Assembly (NCBI GenBank): GCA_913057175.1
Contig: CAJXNP010000016.1
Location: 124,001 to 188,000, forward strand
DNA: 64,000 nucleotides
Reading direction: 5' to 3'
From: an uncultured Cytophagales bacterium
Lineage (GTDB): Bacteria > Bacteroidota > Bacteroidia > Cytophagales > Cyclobacteriaceae
The notes below the pieces were generated by a model. That model saw only the letters and a program-made list of their open reading frames with translations. It was not told the DNA's origin and made no database searches. Shown here in pieces: positions 52,645 through 61,976 of the stretch. Position 1 is the first letter of the stretch; each line of letters starts with the position of its first letter. Both the position numbers and the translations under genes were made by a program.

Positions 52645-54558
52645 TTACCAAATGATAGAATATTTGATTTCTTTACTTCCAACTGGTATGATCAATTCTT
52701 GACGATCATCCACTTTTCGCATCGCAGATAAATTGTTGCCGTGAATTTTGATATAAAAGTTCTTATCAATCACATAGGTATTGTCGTTCATTTTAATGAT
52801 CTCGCTCCCTTCAGCAATTTTGCAGTGCAAGTTATTCAGGGAATTATTTTCCGTCTGAATTACTCTTGTGATAATTTTTCCATTTTCATTCGGGTAGATT
52901 TTGTCACTTATCTGCACACCCTTGTAGGAATATAAAAAAACAGGTCTACCGGAAGATTCTTCAATTTCGTACCCTTTGGCCTTGAATAGTTCCTTGTCAC
53001 TTTTCTCAGGAAAAGCGGCGAGCGAATCTTCGAGTTCAGCTATCTGCTGATTGTTTGTTAAATACAAAACTGCTCCCATCGGTTTGAATGAGCCATCACC
53101 CCGATCGTGCCACATGGGGGTAGCATTGACGAAATCTCCCTTCCACACACAGGCAAGATTTCCGTTTTGCAGATCGTATGCATAGTGAAGTCCGGATGGA
53201 TCGCCCACTCCGATGCTATGGGTGATCCTCTTGGATCGATCTCCTTCATAATCAAGAAATGCGCGCAGCATGCGCGGTTCATTACCCGCCTCAACAAAGA
53301 TCTGTGATACATTATTTCCATCGGGAGGATAGGAATCAAACGTATGGAGGGCTTTCGGATGACTATTTGGTGATTCAACAAATAATCCCAATCGCGGCTT
53401 TATCCATGAGATACTGTTAAAGTATTTTAATTGAAAATCATGCTTTCCTGCAGCCAGATGGATTTTCGGGGTGCTATTTTTGGATCGACCATCCTGTGGT
53501 GATGGGAAGTACGCTTTTCCGTCTATGGAGAAAGTGGTTCCCCCCCAGCTGTCAAGCGTAAATGTATAATCACCTTCCTGCATGACCTCGAGATTGCCTT
53601 TGAAAATTATGGCGAAGTTATTGTCAACACCTGCCACACTGCAACTCAAATTTGATGTGCCGGTTTGAGTGGGGGGCTGATCCTCAAAGTCTTTTATTGA
53701 TTTAAATTCGCCCAGAAAGACCTGGTAATCCAGTTCTTCGAGACTCACTTTTGTCTCTTCCAATAAACGGTACCGAATGTTTCGAATGGCTACCGGCCCA
53801 TGGTCACCCTGGATCATGATCGGACCTTTTACTACCTCATTTTTAGAAACGGGACCTCCAGTGGCGTGAGGAATCTCTATGTGGTCGTGGATCCTCACTC
53901 CATTCAGGTCGACATAGATCAGTTTGGCGTTTTCTGTTTTTTGCCCGGTTTCATCAAAACGGGGAGCTTTGAATTTTATCTCTAATTTTTGCCAAAGTCC
54001 CGGGGCCTTAGCGGCGTTTTTCAGTGGGGCCTTGCCCATGTAGATCTGTCCCGGTTCAGTTTCCCAATTGCGGTAAATGCCTCCGATATCTGAATATTTA
54101 GGAGTTTTAACCCCCCAGCTATCCAATAGCTGGACCTCATACCTTCCCTGCAAATAAATTCCTGAGTTGGAACCTTTCGGAACCATTACCTCGAGGGATA
54201 ATTCGATGTCTCCGTGTTCCATTACCGTAATGAGATTATCCTTTTTTACATCATCATTCATATTCAGGAGAATGCCGCTTCCATCCGAAAAGGTCACAGC
54301 TTTTGGTGCCGTAACTTCCGCATCTTTCTGCTTTTTCTTTTTTCTTTTTTTCGTTTGAAGCACTTCCTGGGGTGCTTCATGATGGATATCCACATTAGGG
54401 TCGATTAAAACATCACCGACAATCGTCCAGTTGCCGGTTTGCTCCCTGAACCCGGAAAGATTCTGTAATGAAAGGGTTTCAAACGACGGATCCTGCGAGT
54501 AGATTGGAGGAATGAAGATAAATTGTAAAGCGATGAATTGAAGGAGGATTTTTTTCAT
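52645..54558 (-). CDS. DUF1080 (3-keto-disaccharide hydrolase-like) and PA14 protein
   Basis: Secreted 637-residue protein (ATG 54558; the track's TTG start is eight codons earlier). After the signal peptide (MKKILLQFIALQFIFIPPIYS), a DUF1080 concanavalin-like domain (about 35-250: LEVMVPKGSNSGIYLQGRYEVQLLDSWG, GGIYRNW, KLIYVDLNGVRIHDHIEIP) is followed by a PA14-like module (about 270-390: MQEGDYTFTLDSWGGTTFSIDGK) and a C-terminal region (SIGVGDPSGLHYAYDLQNG, MWHDRGDGSF) like domains attached to planctomycete-type heme proteins. DUF1080 proteins include hydrolases of 3-keto-glucosides. First gene of a unit with the propeller-cytochrome protein. Confidence 0.83.
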   Translation of the reverse strand: MKKILLQFIALQFIFIPPIYSQDPSFETLSLQNLSGFREQTGNWTIVGDVLIDPNVDIHHEAPQEVLQTKKRKKKKQKDAEVTAPKAVTFSDGSGILLNMNDDVKKDNLITVMEHGDIELSLEVMVPKGSNSGIYLQGRYEVQLLDSWGVKTPKYSDIGGIYRNWETEPGQIYMGKAPLKNAAKAPGLWQKLEIKFKAPRFDETGQKTENAKLIYVDLNGVRIHDHIEIPHATGGPVSKNEVVKGPIMIQGDHGPVAIRNIRYRLLEETKVSLEELDYQVFLGEFKSIKDFEDQPPTQTGTSNLSCSVAGVDNNFAIIFKGNLEVMQEGDYTFTLDSWGGTTFSIDGKAYFPSPQDGRSKNSTPKIHLAAGKHDFQLKYFNSISWIKPRLGLFVESPNSHPKALHTFDSYPPDGNNVSQIFVEAGNEPRMLRAFLDYEGDRSKRITHSIGVGDPSGLHYAYDLQNGNLACVWKGDFVNATPMWHDRGDGSFKPMGAVLYLTNNQQIAELEDSLAAFPEKSDKELFKAKGYEIEESSGRPVFLYSYKGVQISDKIYPNENGKIITRVIQTENNSLNNLHCKIAEGSEIIKMNDNTYVIDKNFYIKIHGNNLSAMRKVDDRQELIIPVGSKEIKYSIIW

Positions 54559-54758
54559 TGTGCACAAATAATTTCTTGCCAAAATAAGAGCAATAAAATT
54601 AGATTAAAAGGATTAAATGTTGCAATCTGATCTTTACTTTTCTTTCTGTCATTAATGAATGATTTAAAGCGTGGAAAATGAAAAATCAATTCATTAAATG
54701 TAAATGTTTTGGAAAATGCTGAGTAACTTTATTGGACACTCACCAAAACCAAAAAACA

Positions 54759-55625
54759 ATGCGTTGGCAAGGAAGAAGAAAAAGCTCAAACGTAGAAGAC
54801 CGCCGTGGTCAATCTCCAAGAAGAGGTCTCTCCGGAGGAATGTTATCGAAAGGAGGGATCGGATTTATCATCATTATTGTCATTATTAGCCTGATATCAG
54901 GAGAAAATCCTCTCAACTTACTGATGCAAATGCAGGGATCCGGTCAGGGTCCTATGTTAACCCAAACAACGGAATATACTCCTAGTGCTGAGGAAGAAGC
55001 ATTGGCAGATTTTTCAAAGGTTGTTTTGGCAGATACCGAAGATGTTTGGAACCAGCTTCTTGACGGTTACCGTGAACCTACTTTGGTCTTATTTACAGGT
55101 GGTGTACAATCTGCTTGCGGAATGGCAAGCTCGGCTACTGGTCCATTCTATTGTGGTGGCGATGAGAAACTTTACCTCGATCTGAGTTTTTACCAGGAAT
55201 TAAAAAATAAGCTTGGTGCTCCGGGAGATTTTGCGCAGGCATATGTCATCGCTCATGAAGTAGGTCACCATGTGCAAAATCTGATGGGAATTACGGACCA
55301 GGTTCACAGTATGAGAGAACAACTTAATGATGCCGATTACAATAAAATGTCAGTCAGGCTGGAGCTTCAGGCGGATTTTCTGGCGGGTGTCTGGGCACAT
55401 CATGCTCAGGAAATGAAAAACATTTTAGAAGAAGGGGATATCTCAGAAGCCTTGAATGCAGCCAGTGCTATCGGTGACGATCGGCTACAGAAACAATCCC
55501 GTGGATTTGCTGTTCCGGATTCGTTTACGCATGGCACTTCCGCACAAAGAATGAAATGGTTCAAGCTTGGCTACGAGACGGGAGATGTGTCCCAGGGGGA
55601 TACTTTCAATTCGGAGAATTTGTAG
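54759..55625 (+). CDS. ypfJ: YpfJ-type neutral zinc metallopeptidase
   Basis: Membrane-anchored putative zinc protease (KPN_02809/YpfJ family). The start is ATG 54759, giving the family N-terminus MRWQGRRKSSNVEDRRG. One membrane helix (GIGFIIIIVIISLISG, about 35-52). Catalytic domain with the zinc motif AHEVGHHVQNLMG near residue 172, the preceding ACGMASSATGPFYCGGDEKLYLDLSFY, and LQADFLAGVWAHHA. 288 aa, normal. Function in the cell is unknown. Divergent from the DUF1080 gene. Confidence 0.92.
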   Translation: MRWQGRRKSSNVEDRRGQSPRRGLSGGMLSKGGIGFIIIIVIISLISGENPLNLLMQMQGSGQGPMLTQTTEYTPSAEEEALADFSKVVLADTEDVWNQLLDGYREPTLVLFTGGVQSACGMASSATGPFYCGGDEKLYLDLSFYQELKNKLGAPGDFAQAYVIAHEVGHHVQNLMGITDQVHSMREQLNDADYNKMSVRLELQADFLAGVWAHHAQEMKNILEEGDISEALNAASAIGDDRLQKQSRGFAVPDSFTHGTSAQRMKWFKLGYETGDVSQGDTFNSENL

Positions 55626-55679
55626 ACTTTCACGGATAATATCCTGTTAAACAACACTTTATATTTATTAGCTGTCCGT

Positions 55680-56093
55680 TTATTTTAGACTTTTAAGGAA
55701 TTCTTCCGGCGAATAAATCTTGAGATTAGAGTTGCTATAGTCATCAACATTTCTTGTTATAATGCAATCAATATCATTAAATTCAGCCGCTGATATCTGA
55801 ATAGCATCTTCAAAATCTTTAATATCGAATTTCAGAGCTTTAACTACAACATCTCTATCAACTCCAATAACTTCGACAACTTCAATCAAATTAGATATAA
55901 ATTCTATGGATAATTTATGTCCTTTTTCCTTTTTTGATATATAGTATATATCGGTTATTGTTGATGCTGTTATATGCCCTAATATTTTCTTCTCGTCTAT
56001 TAGCGCAAATAATTTAGAGGCATTTTCGAAATGTGGGTTTCTTTTTAATAAAATATCGAGTAGTACATTGGTGTCAAAAAGCACCTTCTCCAT
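55680..56093 (-). CDS. PIN-domain toxin (VapC-like)
   Basis: 137-residue PIN ribonuclease. The first catalytic aspartate is in VLFDTNVLLDILL. ASTITDIYYISKK holds the mid-domain acidic position. DFEDAIQISAAEFNDIDCIITRNVDDY gives the C-terminal acidic residues. Complete, unlike the PIN fragment at 16.4 kb. Known relatives cleave tRNA or rRNA when free of antitoxin. Its ATG overlaps the antitoxin stop (TAATG). Confidence 0.9.
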   Translation of the reverse strand: MEKVLFDTNVLLDILLKRNPHFENASKLFALIDEKKILGHITASTITDIYYISKKEKGHKLSIEFISNLIEVVEVIGVDRDVVVKALKFDIKDFEDAIQISAAEFNDIDCIITRNVDDYSNSNLKIYSPEEFLKSLK

Positions 56094-56320
56094 TATTTAT
56101 ATTTGTTTGATAAATAATTAAATTTTGATTTATCTGTATCTTCATCTGTTAAAAATCCAGCCCATTTTTCAACAAAGGCTGTAGCTTTCATTTTTCTCTT
56201 CACAGGATTACGTTTTGGCAAGATGATGATTTCTACCTCTGTATCGAATAGAGATGGATTGTAGGGTAGTTGTATCGTACCTGAATCTGATATTTTGGTT
56301 ATGTATCTAAATGCTTTCAT
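56093..56320 (-). CDS. antitoxin of the PIN toxin
   Basis: 75-residue protein directly upstream of and overlapping the PIN gene by one base, the classical antitoxin position. N-terminal FRYITKISDSGTIQLPYNPSLFDTEVEIIILPKR resembles small AbrB/DUF-type antitoxins, with a beta-rich DNA-binding start and a basic-then-acidic tail (KRKMKATAFVEKWAGFL). The function is inferred mainly from position. Confidence 0.8.
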   Translation of the reverse strand: MKAFRYITKISDSGTIQLPYNPSLFDTEVEIIILPKRNPVKRKMKATAFVEKWAGFLTDEDTDKSKFNYLSNKYK

Positions 56321-56433
56321 GATTTCTTAAGTTGTATGAAAGTACTAATTCTATCATAAACTTCTTTTAATAATGCTAAGTTTTGTTAAAACCTTGTAAC
56401 GTTGCTAAGTCTAAAAATTAAAAAATTATTCAA

Positions 56434-58071
56434 TCAATTCATTACATTTTCTTCGGTTGGTGCTGGTTCCTCGCTCAGCTCCGGAAAAGTAGCTAATATC
56501 TGAAGCGCAACACCATTTGTCCAGCCAAAGCCATCCTGAAGGGGGTATTCGCCTCCCCCTGCTGTAAGTGTGGTGTCAGCTACATTGTATTTCTCCATCA
56601 TTTTACCGGTGTTTTGGTAAACTTTTCGGTTGAGTCTTGTCCATCTGGAAGCGATATCAAAAGCTAATTCATTTTGTTTATAATTCAGCAACCCTTTGAT
56701 AGCAATCCACTGTAGAGGCGCCCAGCCATTTGGATAATCCCATTGCTGGCCGGTTTCAATCATGGTCGTTACCATTCCACCATCCAGCAACAGATCTTCT
56801 TTGATTACCTCAGCGATTTTTTGAGCTTTTTCATCATCGGCAATATTAAAAAATAATGGTGTCACCACGGCCGCAGTGATATTGCTGGTTGTATTTCCAT
56901 TAATAAAATTATAATCTGAATAGATCCCTCTATTCTCATTCCAGAAATATTCATTTATAGCTTTTTTTCTGATCTCGGCCAGGCCATGGTAATGGGTCCA
57001 TTTTTGATGATCTTGCTTCAACTCGTAGAGTTCAGCTATGGTTCTTTCCAGATTGTAAAGCAGGCAGTTCAGATCGACGGGTAACAGGCTGACAATGTCA
57101 ATTGTTTTGAGGCTTTTCAGATCCTTAAACCACCTGCTGCTAAAATCCCAACCCGATTCAGCACCCGCTTTGAGATTGCGAAGCAAGACTATTCGCTCGC
57201 CGCTCGGCATTGTTTCTGCCAGTTGAAAATCTTCTTTGTGAGATTCGGGCCTTGGAATGGGCAGGTTGTCCCAATACCGGTTCAGGATGATATCATTGAG
57301 TAGAACAACCCTTTTAGTCGCACGATTTTTTTCGGTGAGTTTTTGGGCATCCTCCATCCAGAATTTATATTCTTTTTCCAGGGCAGGCAGGTATTTCAAC
57401 ACATCATTTTGAGAGCTTTGTTCAGCAAGGAGGTTCACCATCAGGGAGAAATAAGGAGGCTGTGACCGCGAAAGATAATATGTACGATTGCCATTGGGAA
57501 TGTGGCCATGTTTATCAATGAGGTAGGCGAAATTGTCCACCATGTTTTTGATCAATGTTAATTTGTCAGATTGTGCGAGACCAAGCATTGTGAAATAAGA
57601 ATCCCAATAGTAAATTTCTCTGAACCGGCCTCCTGGCACAACATATGAATGAGGCAAAGGCAGCAGACTTCCTTCATAAATGCTGGTATCTCCTGGTCGG
57701 GTGAGGTTATCCCATTGTTGTTTGAGGTGAGATTCCATAGACAGATTACCATTGTCCGTTTCCTTAACCTCAGGTTCGGTATATTCATAAAAATATTCAA
57801 AAACGAACTGACCCAGATCAAAATCCGGAGATGAGTTTTCAGATTTATATACACTGGCAATATAGGATGGATCACATCTCGGTACATAATCAACAAAGGT
57901 TTTGCTGTCTTCAAAAATTCCACTCATCTGAACGTCGTGAAATAACCCTCCTAAGGCTTCGGATGGAAAATAAGGAGACTGGTCTGGTGGATCGCATTGC
58001 TGTTCAAGAGAGCAGCTGAGAGATAAAAATAAAATCCCGGTTAACCAGATGAGGATTGTTTTGTTTAGCAT
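56434..58071 (-). CDS. treA: alpha,alpha-trehalase (GH37), lipoprotein
   Basis: Hydrolyses trehalose to two glucose. Lipobox LSLSC near residue 20 makes it a lipoprotein, likely periplasmic. Both GH37 signatures are present: PGGRFREIYYWDSYF near residue 150 and QWDYPNGWAPLQW near 440. The N-terminal SEALGGLFHDVQMSGIFEDSKTFVDYVPR is also typical of TreA/TreF. 545 aa, normal. It follows the Gfo/Idh/MocA gene by 16 bases. Confidence 0.95.
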   Translation of the reverse strand: MLNKTILIWLTGILFLSLSCSLEQQCDPPDQSPYFPSEALGGLFHDVQMSGIFEDSKTFVDYVPRCDPSYIASVYKSENSSPDFDLGQFVFEYFYEYTEPEVKETDNGNLSMESHLKQQWDNLTRPGDTSIYEGSLLPLPHSYVVPGGRFREIYYWDSYFTMLGLAQSDKLTLIKNMVDNFAYLIDKHGHIPNGNRTYYLSRSQPPYFSLMVNLLAEQSSQNDVLKYLPALEKEYKFWMEDAQKLTEKNRATKRVVLLNDIILNRYWDNLPIPRPESHKEDFQLAETMPSGERIVLLRNLKAGAESGWDFSSRWFKDLKSLKTIDIVSLLPVDLNCLLYNLERTIAELYELKQDHQKWTHYHGLAEIRKKAINEYFWNENRGIYSDYNFINGNTTSNITAAVVTPLFFNIADDEKAQKIAEVIKEDLLLDGGMVTTMIETGQQWDYPNGWAPLQWIAIKGLLNYKQNELAFDIASRWTRLNRKVYQNTGKMMEKYNVADTTLTAGGGEYPLQDGFGWTNGVALQILATFPELSEEPAPTEENVMN

Positions 58072-58087
58072 GGATGATTCTTTTTAG

Positions 58088-59449
58088 CTAATATTTAAAT
58101 GTATTTTCTCCTGCAAGTACTACACCTGCTTCCTCATTAAAGGTGACTTTCTTTCCAGTTCGGAGCGCTGCTGTCACCATGATGTTTGCCACCGAATGAT
58201 AATAGCCAGCACGGATAGGAGCATTTGTTTCTTTATTTCGATCGCGCACGCATTCCATCCAGTTTCGCATGTGCTTACTGGTCATGGTATCTGCACCAGT
58301 GTTTGCATCGGTTGAGGCCTGTACATTTTCAGCAACAAGGGAAAATTCCTGAAGTAAATTGGGCTCCATTCCCATGGAAGATGCGTACTTTTCTGTTAGG
58401 CCTCCTGTTGGAGTTACCTGGTTGGTATCCAGGTTAAGCTCGCCACCATTTGAATAGTAGATTTCCTTAACCCCGCCCGCGGAGTTGTGCATTCTCGATG
58501 AATAGACGACCTGGAAGCCGGTGTTTAAATCATCTGATGGTCCGTAGTCAAAAACAGCAGTCATGGTATCGAAATTTGTTCTTCCGTCATGCCACGCATA
58601 GATCCCTCCATTCGCTGAGACTGACCGTGGGTAGCTAAAACCACTAAACCAATGTACGGTATCGATTTGGTGGGACATCCATTGACCGGGAATCCCGGAA
58701 GAATAAGGCCAGAATAAGCGGTATTCAATGTATTTTCTCGGATCGAAACTCTCGTAAGGCCTGTTTAAAATATATCTTTTCCAATCGACATCTGACTCTC
58801 TTAGATCAGCCACTAACTCCGGTCTTCGCCATCTGCCAGGTTGATTGACATTCCAACTCATTTCGACCATGGTGATGGGGCCGAATTTTCCGGATTGGAT
58901 GAAATCATATGCTGCATGATAATTACTGCCACTTCTTCTTTGAGAACCGATTTGAATAATCCTTCCCGACCGTTCGACAATTTTTTTTACTTCCCTGTTG
59001 TCCTCCATGGTTTCCGCCAGCGGCTTTTCCACGTAGGCATCACAACCTGCATCAACCGCTTCGATGGTATGAAGTGCATGCTGAAAATCGGCCGTACTGA
59101 TCATTACAGCATCTACATTTTTACTGTCGTATAGGGCTTCATTATTTTCGAATGCTTTTACTTTATATCCGGTCAATTCCTTCAAATAGTCAGCGCCTTC
59201 ATTCCTACGCCTTTTCCAAATGTCTGAAACGCCGGTGAATTCAAAATTTAATTCCTCGCTATGTTGCAAAAATGCTGGAATTAGGGTATTTCTTGCCCTG
59301 TCTGAAAATCCGACTATTCCTACTCTGACCAGGTTGTTGGAACCAAGAATTCTGGAATAGCTTTTAGCAGAAATATTCAAGGATGCCATGCCCAGCGCTG
59401 CTGTTCCCAAAGAGGCATTTTTGATAAATTTTCTTCTTGAGTTACTCAT
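58088..59449 (-). CDS. Tat-exported Gfo/Idh/MocA family oxidoreductase
   Basis: NAD(P)-dependent sugar oxidoreductase exported folded through the Tat pathway. Start set at ATG 59449 (453 aa), which gives MSNSRRKFIKNASLGTAALGMA with the SRRKFIK twin-arginine motif; the track's 32 extra residues are in leader sequence. Rossmann start VRVGIVGFSDRARN, the family catalytic block AYVEKPLAE, and SSGIPGQWMSHQIDTVHWFSG are seen. Related exported members act on glycosides or keto-sugars with tightly bound cofactor. First gene of a unit with trehalase. Confidence 0.9.
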   Translation of the reverse strand: MSNSRRKFIKNASLGTAALGMASLNISAKSYSRILGSNNLVRVGIVGFSDRARNTLIPAFLQHSEELNFEFTGVSDIWKRRRNEGADYLKELTGYKVKAFENNEALYDSKNVDAVMISTADFQHALHTIEAVDAGCDAYVEKPLAETMEDNREVKKIVERSGRIIQIGSQRRSGSNYHAAYDFIQSGKFGPITMVEMSWNVNQPGRWRRPELVADLRESDVDWKRYILNRPYESFDPRKYIEYRLFWPYSSGIPGQWMSHQIDTVHWFSGFSYPRSVSANGGIYAWHDGRTNFDTMTAVFDYGPSDDLNTGFQVVYSSRMHNSAGGVKEIYYSNGGELNLDTNQVTPTGGLTEKYASSMGMEPNLLQEFSLVAENVQASTDANTGADTMTSKHMRNWMECVRDRNKETNAPIRAGYYHSVANIMVTAALRTGKKVTFNEEAGVVLAGENTFKY

Positions 59450-59509
59450 ATGATTGATAGGGTTTTCTATTCTTGCTATATCATGTTTGTTTTTACATCT
59501 ACTGCAAGG

Positions 59510-59548
59510 CTTGTGTCCCGCCCGCATAAACGCTTGTGAGGACACAAG
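59510..59548. repeat. inverted repeat in the leader of the oxidoreductase gene
   Basis: CTTGTGTCC (59510-59518) and GGACACAAG (59540-59548) form a 9-bp stem, with an extra GCTTGTG copy inside the loop. It could be a REP-type repeat or a leader structure. Confidence 0.45.
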
Positions 59549-59709
59549 TCTTGGGTTGATACAAAGAGCGTAAAGTAAACATTCAAAGCATGATTAAATA
59601 TAATGGATTTATTTCAGGATGGTGAATTAATTCAAGTGGAGTTGGCAACCTTTTCTTTTCGCATGTGTCTTTGGGTCATTACAAACACTGAAAATAAAAT
59701 TTTATAGAG

Positions 59710-60411
59710 ATGAAATCGATCAAAACAATCACTTTTATTGTTGTCTTATTTTTACTCTCAGCATGTGAGGATGAGAGGTTGTCAACCGTTATTACCACAG
59801 AAACCAGGGAACTATCAGATTTTAGCAAGATCCATCTGGATGGGGTAGGAGATGTGGAATACATTGTGTCATCAGAAAAGAAAATTGAAATTACCACTCA
59901 TGTGGATCTGCTACATGATGTCTCAACGTTTGTTAAAAATGATGAACTGCACATCGATCTGAGAAAGAACAATAATAAGATCAAAACACTCGAGTACAAG
60001 GTATATGCTCCTGAGATTGTTGAGTTCAAAATCAATGGAGTGGGTGATATGGAGTCATATGATCCGATTGAGGTAGATCACCTTACTTTACTTCAGGATG
60101 GAGTTGGAAAGATCCGGCTGAATAACATTCTGGCTGAATCAATCTTTGCGAGGTTGAGTGATGTGGGTGATATTATAATCGCCGGGCACGCCAATGAAGT
60201 GAGCTATCGTTTGGATGGGGTTGGCAGCATACGGGCTATTGACCTGGTTGCCAATATCGGAGATGCAGATCTGGAAGGTGTAGGAGATATTGAGCTTTAT
60301 GTACTGGAAGACCTGACCATTCATCACGATGGGATGGGCAAGGTTTATTATAAGGGCAACCCAACATTGCATCTTTCCGGAGATGGTGGAAATATCGTTG
60401 GGGTAAACTAG
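59710..60411 (+). CDS. head-GIN (DUF2807) lipoprotein
   Basis: Lipoprotein (lipobox LLSAC near residue 19) of the DUF2807 'putative auto-transporter adhesin, head GIN' family, which folds as a repetitive beta-helix. Short repeats keyed on GVGD recur every 20-30 residues: GVGDVEYIV, GVGDMESYD, GVGKIRLNN, DVGDIIIAG, GVGSIRAID, GVGDIELYV, GMGKVYYKG. 233 aa. Role unknown; cell-envelope location from the signal. Stands before the heme A synthase gene. Confidence 0.88.
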   Translation: MKSIKTITFIVVLFLLSACEDERLSTVITTETRELSDFSKIHLDGVGDVEYIVSSEKKIEITTHVDLLHDVSTFVKNDELHIDLRKNNNKIKTLEYKVYAPEIVEFKINGVGDMESYDPIEVDHLTLLQDGVGKIRLNNILAESIFARLSDVGDIIIAGHANEVSYRLDGVGSIRAIDLVANIGDADLEGVGDIELYVLEDLTIHHDGMGKVYYKGNPTLHLSGDGGNIVGVN

Positions 60412-60492
60412 CATTTTAGGAAGCCTGATCATGAAACGTGATATTGTTTCAAAAATAATTTTTACAATAAAAAGAGCATAGGACAGTAAGGT

Positions 60493-60551
60493 AACGGTCT
60501 GACCGTTTTTTCTGCCAGGAATTGTTTTCTTTCAGGAAGCCGGTCTGACCG
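60493..60551. promoter_or_regulatory. two CGGTCTGACCG palindromes upstream of ctaA
   Basis: The 11-base palindrome CGGTCTGACCG occurs at 60495-60505 and again at 60541-60551, 46 bases apart. The first is followed by a T-run and could also end the head-GIN transcript. They lie in the 306-base gap before the heme A synthase gene, which otherwise shows nothing. Paired identical palindromes suggest a repressor or activator site. Confidence 0.4.
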
Positions 60552-60717
60552 ATAAAACCTCAACTGAAGATAATTGGTCGATCCATTTTAGCCATTTTCT
60601 TAAACAGGTTTTTAACCAATCTGTTTCAACCGTGGAAATAAACCAGGAAAAGGAATTATTGGAAAAGCTTGTATCCAAGGTTTTTCGATAGTTGATTTGC
60701 AGCTAATTTTATTAAAG

Positions 60718-61761
60718 ATGCAGGAAATCCCGAACAGGAACAAAATTATCATTTCATGGTTGTTTGCAGGTTGTTTTCTGGTAGCAGCAATGGTGATAAT
60801 CGGGGGAATCACACGACTGACACACTCCGGGTTATCCATGGTCAACTGGCGACCGATAATGGGAACCTTGCCTCCGTTGAATGTGCAACAATGGCAGGAA
60901 ACCTTTGAGCTATATAAACAGTCCCCCGAGTACCAAAAGGTAAATGCTCACTTCAACCTGGAGGAGTTTAAGTCGATTTTTTGGTGGGAGTATATTCATC
61001 GTCTGCTGGGTAGGTTGATCGGTCTTGTCTTTCTCCTTCCCTTTGCTTTCTTTTTGATAAAAGGATGGGTGAAAGGTCCATTGCTTAAAAAGCTGGTATT
61101 CATTTTTCTATTGGGAGGTTTACAAGGATTGCTGGGCTGGTTTATGGTCAAATCCGGTCTGGTGGACAGGCCAAGCGTCAGTCATTACCGTTTGGCGGCA
61201 CACCTGGTGACTGCATTGTTTTTATATGTTTATATTTTCTGGGTTGCACTTGATTTGATTTTTCCTTTGAAAGAAAAACAGGAAAAATTTCTTTCACAGT
61301 TAAGAAAAAATACGGGCGGTTTACTGGCGCTATTGACCATTCAAATTGTTTACGGCGCATTTGTTGCCGGATTAAAAGCTGGCTTCATTATGAATACCTA
61401 TCCACTTATGGCGGGGTATGTCATTCATCCAAGCATAAGTAATGCATTTTCTGAAATGGGCCTTTCTGCTTTAACGGAACACATTGTTACGGTACAATTC
61501 ATTCACAGGACGGTAGGATTGATCTTACTCGTCTTTGGAATTTATGTTTGGTGGATTTTCAGGAATCGGGTTGATTCCAAAAAGCTAAAACTGTCATTAA
61601 ACCTGATCGTTTATTCGTTTTTATTTCAGTTTCTCTTAGGGGTATTGACACTTATTTATGTGGTGCCGGTTTGGCTGGGCGTATTGCATCAGTTTGGAGC
61701 GATTGTGCTTCTGACTGTGTTGATCTTTCAGCTGCATGAGACAAGGAAAGTACTAAATTAA
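60718..61761 (+). CDS. ctaA: heme A synthase
   Basis: CtaA/COX15-type inner-membrane enzyme that oxidises the C8 methyl of heme O to make heme A for aa3-type oxidases. Eight membrane helices. Heme-ligand and family motifs: GGITRLTHSGLSMVNWRP, WEYIHRLLGRLIGL, SHYRLAAHLVTALF and VQFIHRTVGLILL. 347 aa from ATG 60718; the track's TTG start is seven codons earlier. No ctaB or cytochrome oxidase genes are in the window. Confidence 0.93.
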   Translation: MQEIPNRNKIIISWLFAGCFLVAAMVIIGGITRLTHSGLSMVNWRPIMGTLPPLNVQQWQETFELYKQSPEYQKVNAHFNLEEFKSIFWWEYIHRLLGRLIGLVFLLPFAFFLIKGWVKGPLLKKLVFIFLLGGLQGLLGWFMVKSGLVDRPSVSHYRLAAHLVTALFLYVYIFWVALDLIFPLKEKQEKFLSQLRKNTGGLLALLTIQIVYGAFVAGLKAGFIMNTYPLMAGYVIHPSISNAFSEMGLSALTEHIVTVQFIHRTVGLILLVFGIYVWWIFRNRVDSKKLKLSLNLIVYSFLFQFLLGVLTLIYVVPVWLGVLHQFGAIVLLTVLIFQLHETRKVLN

Positions 61762-61799
61762 CATTAAAGTCCTTATTTATTAATCTGGTAGAAGCATTG

Positions 61800-61880
61800 G
61801 CAGTTGGCAATACCGACACATATTTGCCAACTGCTCTTCGCCAATGGCATAGCCATGCCTTCGGCATTGCCAATTTATCG
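61800..61880. repeat. solo copy of the TTGGCAGTTGGCA-type repeat
   Basis: GCAGTTGGCAA (61800-61810) and TTGCCAACTGC (61824-61834) form a perfect 11-bp inverted repeat. Next to it, CCAATGGCATAGCCATGC with CTTCGGCAT resembles the sequence beside the four-helix-bundle element at 3.16 kb. No gene lies inside, so it looks like an empty or deleted copy. Confidence 0.6.
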
Positions 61881-61976
61881 ATAGTTTCTTAGTAAATTTA
61901 TCTGGGTAAGCCCCAAAAGAAAATCATCATGCAACCTTTACTGCAAACATATCATCTGTAAATAAAAACATTCAGT

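Noticed and set aside
55680-56320. Part of a larger defence island
   Set aside because: Only a simple PIN toxin-antitoxin pair is present, between ordinary metabolic genes; no restriction, CBASS, Abi or CRISPR-related genes were seen.
61652-61873. 73-aa minus-strand ORF over the TTGGCAGTTGGCA repeat
   Set aside because: It is translated repeat sequence plus antisense ctaA.
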